Of a stretch of DNA of 64,000 nucleotides, positions 63,301 through 64,000 are shown piece by piece (positions within the stretch are counted from its first letter, which is position 1; the number at the start of each line of letters is the position of its first letter). This stretch comes from JADLHS01 sp036274115. GTDB lineage: Bacteria > Verrucomicrobiota > Verrucomicrobiia > Limisphaerales > JADLHS01. The notes under the pieces were generated by a model. The model was given only the letters and a program-made list of their open reading frames with translations, made no database searches and was not told the DNA's origin. Location of the stretch: NCBI GenBank assembly GCA_036274115.1, contig DASUGI010000256.1:6434-70433 (forward strand), given 5' to 3'. The translations under genes were made by a program, and so were the position numbers.

Positions 63301-64000
63301 CGGCTTAACAGCGACGAATTCTTTTGAAGTGGTGGTGGAAGAAGTGAACGTGGCCCCGGTGTTTGTGAGCGTACCGACGAACACGACGATTGCTGAACTG
63401 ACCACCCTGATCGTGACTAACAACGCCACCGACGCCGATCTGCCGGTTAATGAGTTAACCTACACACTGCTGAACGCTCCTGGCGATGCAACGATCTCCA
63501 GTGAAGGCGTGATCACCTGGACTCCCAGCGAGGCCGAGGGCTCGACGACCAACCTCATCACGACGGTGGTCAGTGACGGGACATTGAGTGTGACCAATGA
63601 GTTTGAAGTGGTGGTGGAAGAAGTGAACGTGGCGCCGGTGTTTGCGAGTGTGCCGACGAACGTCGTGATTGATGAACTGACCACATTAACCGTGACGAAC
63701 AATGCAACCGACGCTGATCTGCCGGCGAACACCTTGACCTACCTTCTGCTGGATGCTCCCGGTAACGCGACCATCTCCAGCGAAGGAGTGATTATCTGGA
63801 CGCCCGGCGAAGCCGAAGGCCCGACGACCAATGTGATCACGACAGTGGTTAGTGATGGGACGTTGAGCGTGACCAATGAGTTTGAAGTGGTGGTGAAAGA
63901 AGTGAACGTGGCGCCGGCGTTTGTGAGCGTGCCAACGAACACGACGATCGCCGAACTAACCACGCTGACCGTGACCAACAATGCCACGGACGCCGATTTA
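60320..64000 (+). CDS. giant secreted cadherin-repeat protein, 3' end beyond the window
   Basis: The frame is open from ATG 60320 (or 60323) to the right edge, at least 1227 codons. A signal peptide is visible (LSRVVRQILLTIAMLAIGTST, cleavage after VRA, then QDFSDDFTRS). Two copies of a pair follow: a concanavalin-like D-x-F-x-R module and a cadherin-like module (GVLYNDIDFNNDTLSA, GVLTNDTGISSATLTA). Then come further cadherin-type domains and repeats of exactly 93 residues with SVPTN, TNNATDADLP and SSEGVI-W-P. An adhesin or matrix role is likely. The architecture matches the second half of the preceding gene product. Confidence 0.85.
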   Translation, partial: MMKSRNWSRTPQTICQTLSRVVRQILLTIAMLAIGTSTVVRAQDFSDDFTRSTNSSSILPWINSSGAWVITNGVFRGGPNANNSYGTAYVTNNFTNCTVSGEFSAPTTAFGYGVAARVNPMTGARYATWLYPENSGVPASSNVLRLIKFQTWTAFGYNGTENVPMVEVKLESVGTNVHLISMIVETNIIRVYVDNVLRIITTDSESSYHTNGGIGVDMYTFQANSYVLTVDNVSASHVNYAPIATADSFTVRGDMPQTVGAPGVLYNDIDFNNDTLSAILVNTATNGTLSLNGNGGFTYTRTNAAASYDSFTYRASDGLTNSSLTTVQLTLTAGGYFLSDNFSRSTNPASLLPWTNHSGNWTITNGVISGGPNNLPSYATVFNGNDWADYAVEGSFLFPTNAYGGGIGGRVNPATGHRYAAWLYPELSDRGPNNIRIVKFQSWDTYGYNNVFNAAAIAQFPVNSAVITNTWHTLKLAFQTNLLSVYLDGQWLTNVADLDTYTNPYPKGGVSMDFFTFTNAYVVQADSVSARPLVADDNYVTTEGSPIVVSSGGVLTNDTGISSATLTAIVVANPAHGALSFSNNGTFIYTPEDDFVGLDSFTYETRQGANTLGAAIVNISIGSENDAPQLPNQPDYLVVAGDMLIITNTATDIDVPADTLSYTLVGVPNGVTITTNGIITWSPALAQSASTNVLTTIVTDNGVPSMSATNFITVVVLPPVGTYAVGAFFEDFDSVTAPSLPVTWTTAQSSGQVPWMTQTAQQSSLPNAAFSAEPETNGANELVTPAINLPAGEFQLQFRNQYDLESDANTVGLAYDGGVLEIKIGTGAFTDILAAGGSFLSGAYTHTIASGFGNPLAGRQAWSGNSEGFLITTVALPASVSGQTIQLRWRCGTDEATAGNGWAIDDVGITNLLCCNLFAPVLPMQPGASLHELTLLTVTNTASDGDLPADQLSYVLTASPAGASINPDGVITWMPSEAQGPMTGTFTTVVTDKGGLTATNSFEVVVEEVNVAPVFVSVPTNTTIAELTTLIVTNNATDADLPVNELTYTLLNAPGDATISSEGVITWTPSEAEGSTTNLITTVVSDGTLSVTNEFEVVVEEVNVAPVFASVPTNVVIDELTTLTVTNNATDADLPANTLTYLLLDAPGNATISSEGVIIWTPGEAEGPTTNVITTVVSDGTLSVTNEFEVVVKEVNVAPAFVSVPTNTTIAELTTLTVTNNATDADL
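63341..64000 (+). repeat. tandem coding repeat with exact 279-bp period
   Basis: The phrase GAAGTGAACGTGG starts at 63341, 63620 and 63899, each 279 bases (93 codons) apart, and long stretches between are nearly identical. The array continues past the right edge. High DNA identity points to recent expansion or ongoing homogenisation. Confidence 0.9.

Noticed and set aside
63341..64000. CRISPR-like periodic repeat
   Set aside because: The period is 279 bases, the whole unit is repeated and it codes for protein; there are no short repeats with unique spacers.
43232..64000. PEP-CTERM/exosortase sorting of the giant proteins
   Set aside because: The visible C-termini lack a PEP motif, a TM helix and a basic tail, and no exosortase gene was found; the end of the last protein is outside the window.

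Overview
The window looks like chromosomal DNA of a Verrucomicrobiota-type bacterium, plausibly of the Pedosphaera/Limisphaerales kind. That placement is an inference. It rests on a bacterial Tricorn-type protease, very large secreted proteins built from LamG, Ig-like and leucine-rich repeats, a carbamoyltransferase/SxtJ/SGNH set, a PilT/PilU pair next to a degenerate receiver protein, and short palindromic repeats between and inside genes. There is no integrase, transposase, phage gene, CRISPR array or rRNA. One tRNA gene (proline, anticodon CGG) is present.

Left part (1-23.4 kb), mostly housekeeping: the end of an MFS transporter, tRNA-Pro, and a sensor kinase/NtrC-type regulator pair (KinB/AlgB-like) whose kinase reading frame ends inside the antisense strand of the tRNA. 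Next come a small secreted fibronectin-III protein behind a structured leader, trmB, a YvlD-like membrane protein, and a leftward set of carbamoyltransferase, SxtJ and SGNH hydrolase that carries two palindromic repeat insertions. These are followed by a Tricorn-like protease, a LeuC-family dehydratase, a small conserved protein, a GNAT acetyltransferase, a pseudopilin-like protein, a LacI-family repressor, NAD kinase, TlyA, the PilT/PilU motor ATPases with a receiver-like protein, and a MidA-type methyltransferase.

Middle part (23.5-49.9 kb): a rightward exopolysaccharide locus. It starts with a three-gene dTDP-rhamnose set in which the usual rmlC and rmlD appear to be replaced by one gene resembling the plant bifunctional epimerase/reductase. 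It continues with the initiating sugar transferase, a WlbA/WlbB-like oxidoreductase and acetyltransferase pair, and a Wzz/BY-kinase-like protein without a usable Walker A lysine. Then come several GT2 and GT4 glycosyltransferases, two asparagine-synthase-like amidotransferases, a polysaccharide deacetylase and a GNAT-like protein. An FkbH-ACP-VOC cassette lies between the two amidotransferases and suggests an ACP-bound glyceryl-type donor for decorating the polymer. A secreted LamG protein and an O-antigen-polymerase-like membrane protein complete the set. No Wza-type porin, Wzx flippase or exosortase is seen here.

Right part (50-64 kb): three consecutive giant secreted proteins. One has LamG, seven Ig and leucine-rich repeats. 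One has a deacetylase-like domain followed by cadherin-like modules. The third runs off the right edge and is built from cadherin-like repeats with an exact 279-bp period. They lie directly downstream of the polysaccharide genes, and a duplicated TTCCGTA-type operator-like motif occurs in front of both the sugar-transferase operon and the last giant gene. Polymer and surface proteins may therefore be co-regulated parts of one extracellular matrix.
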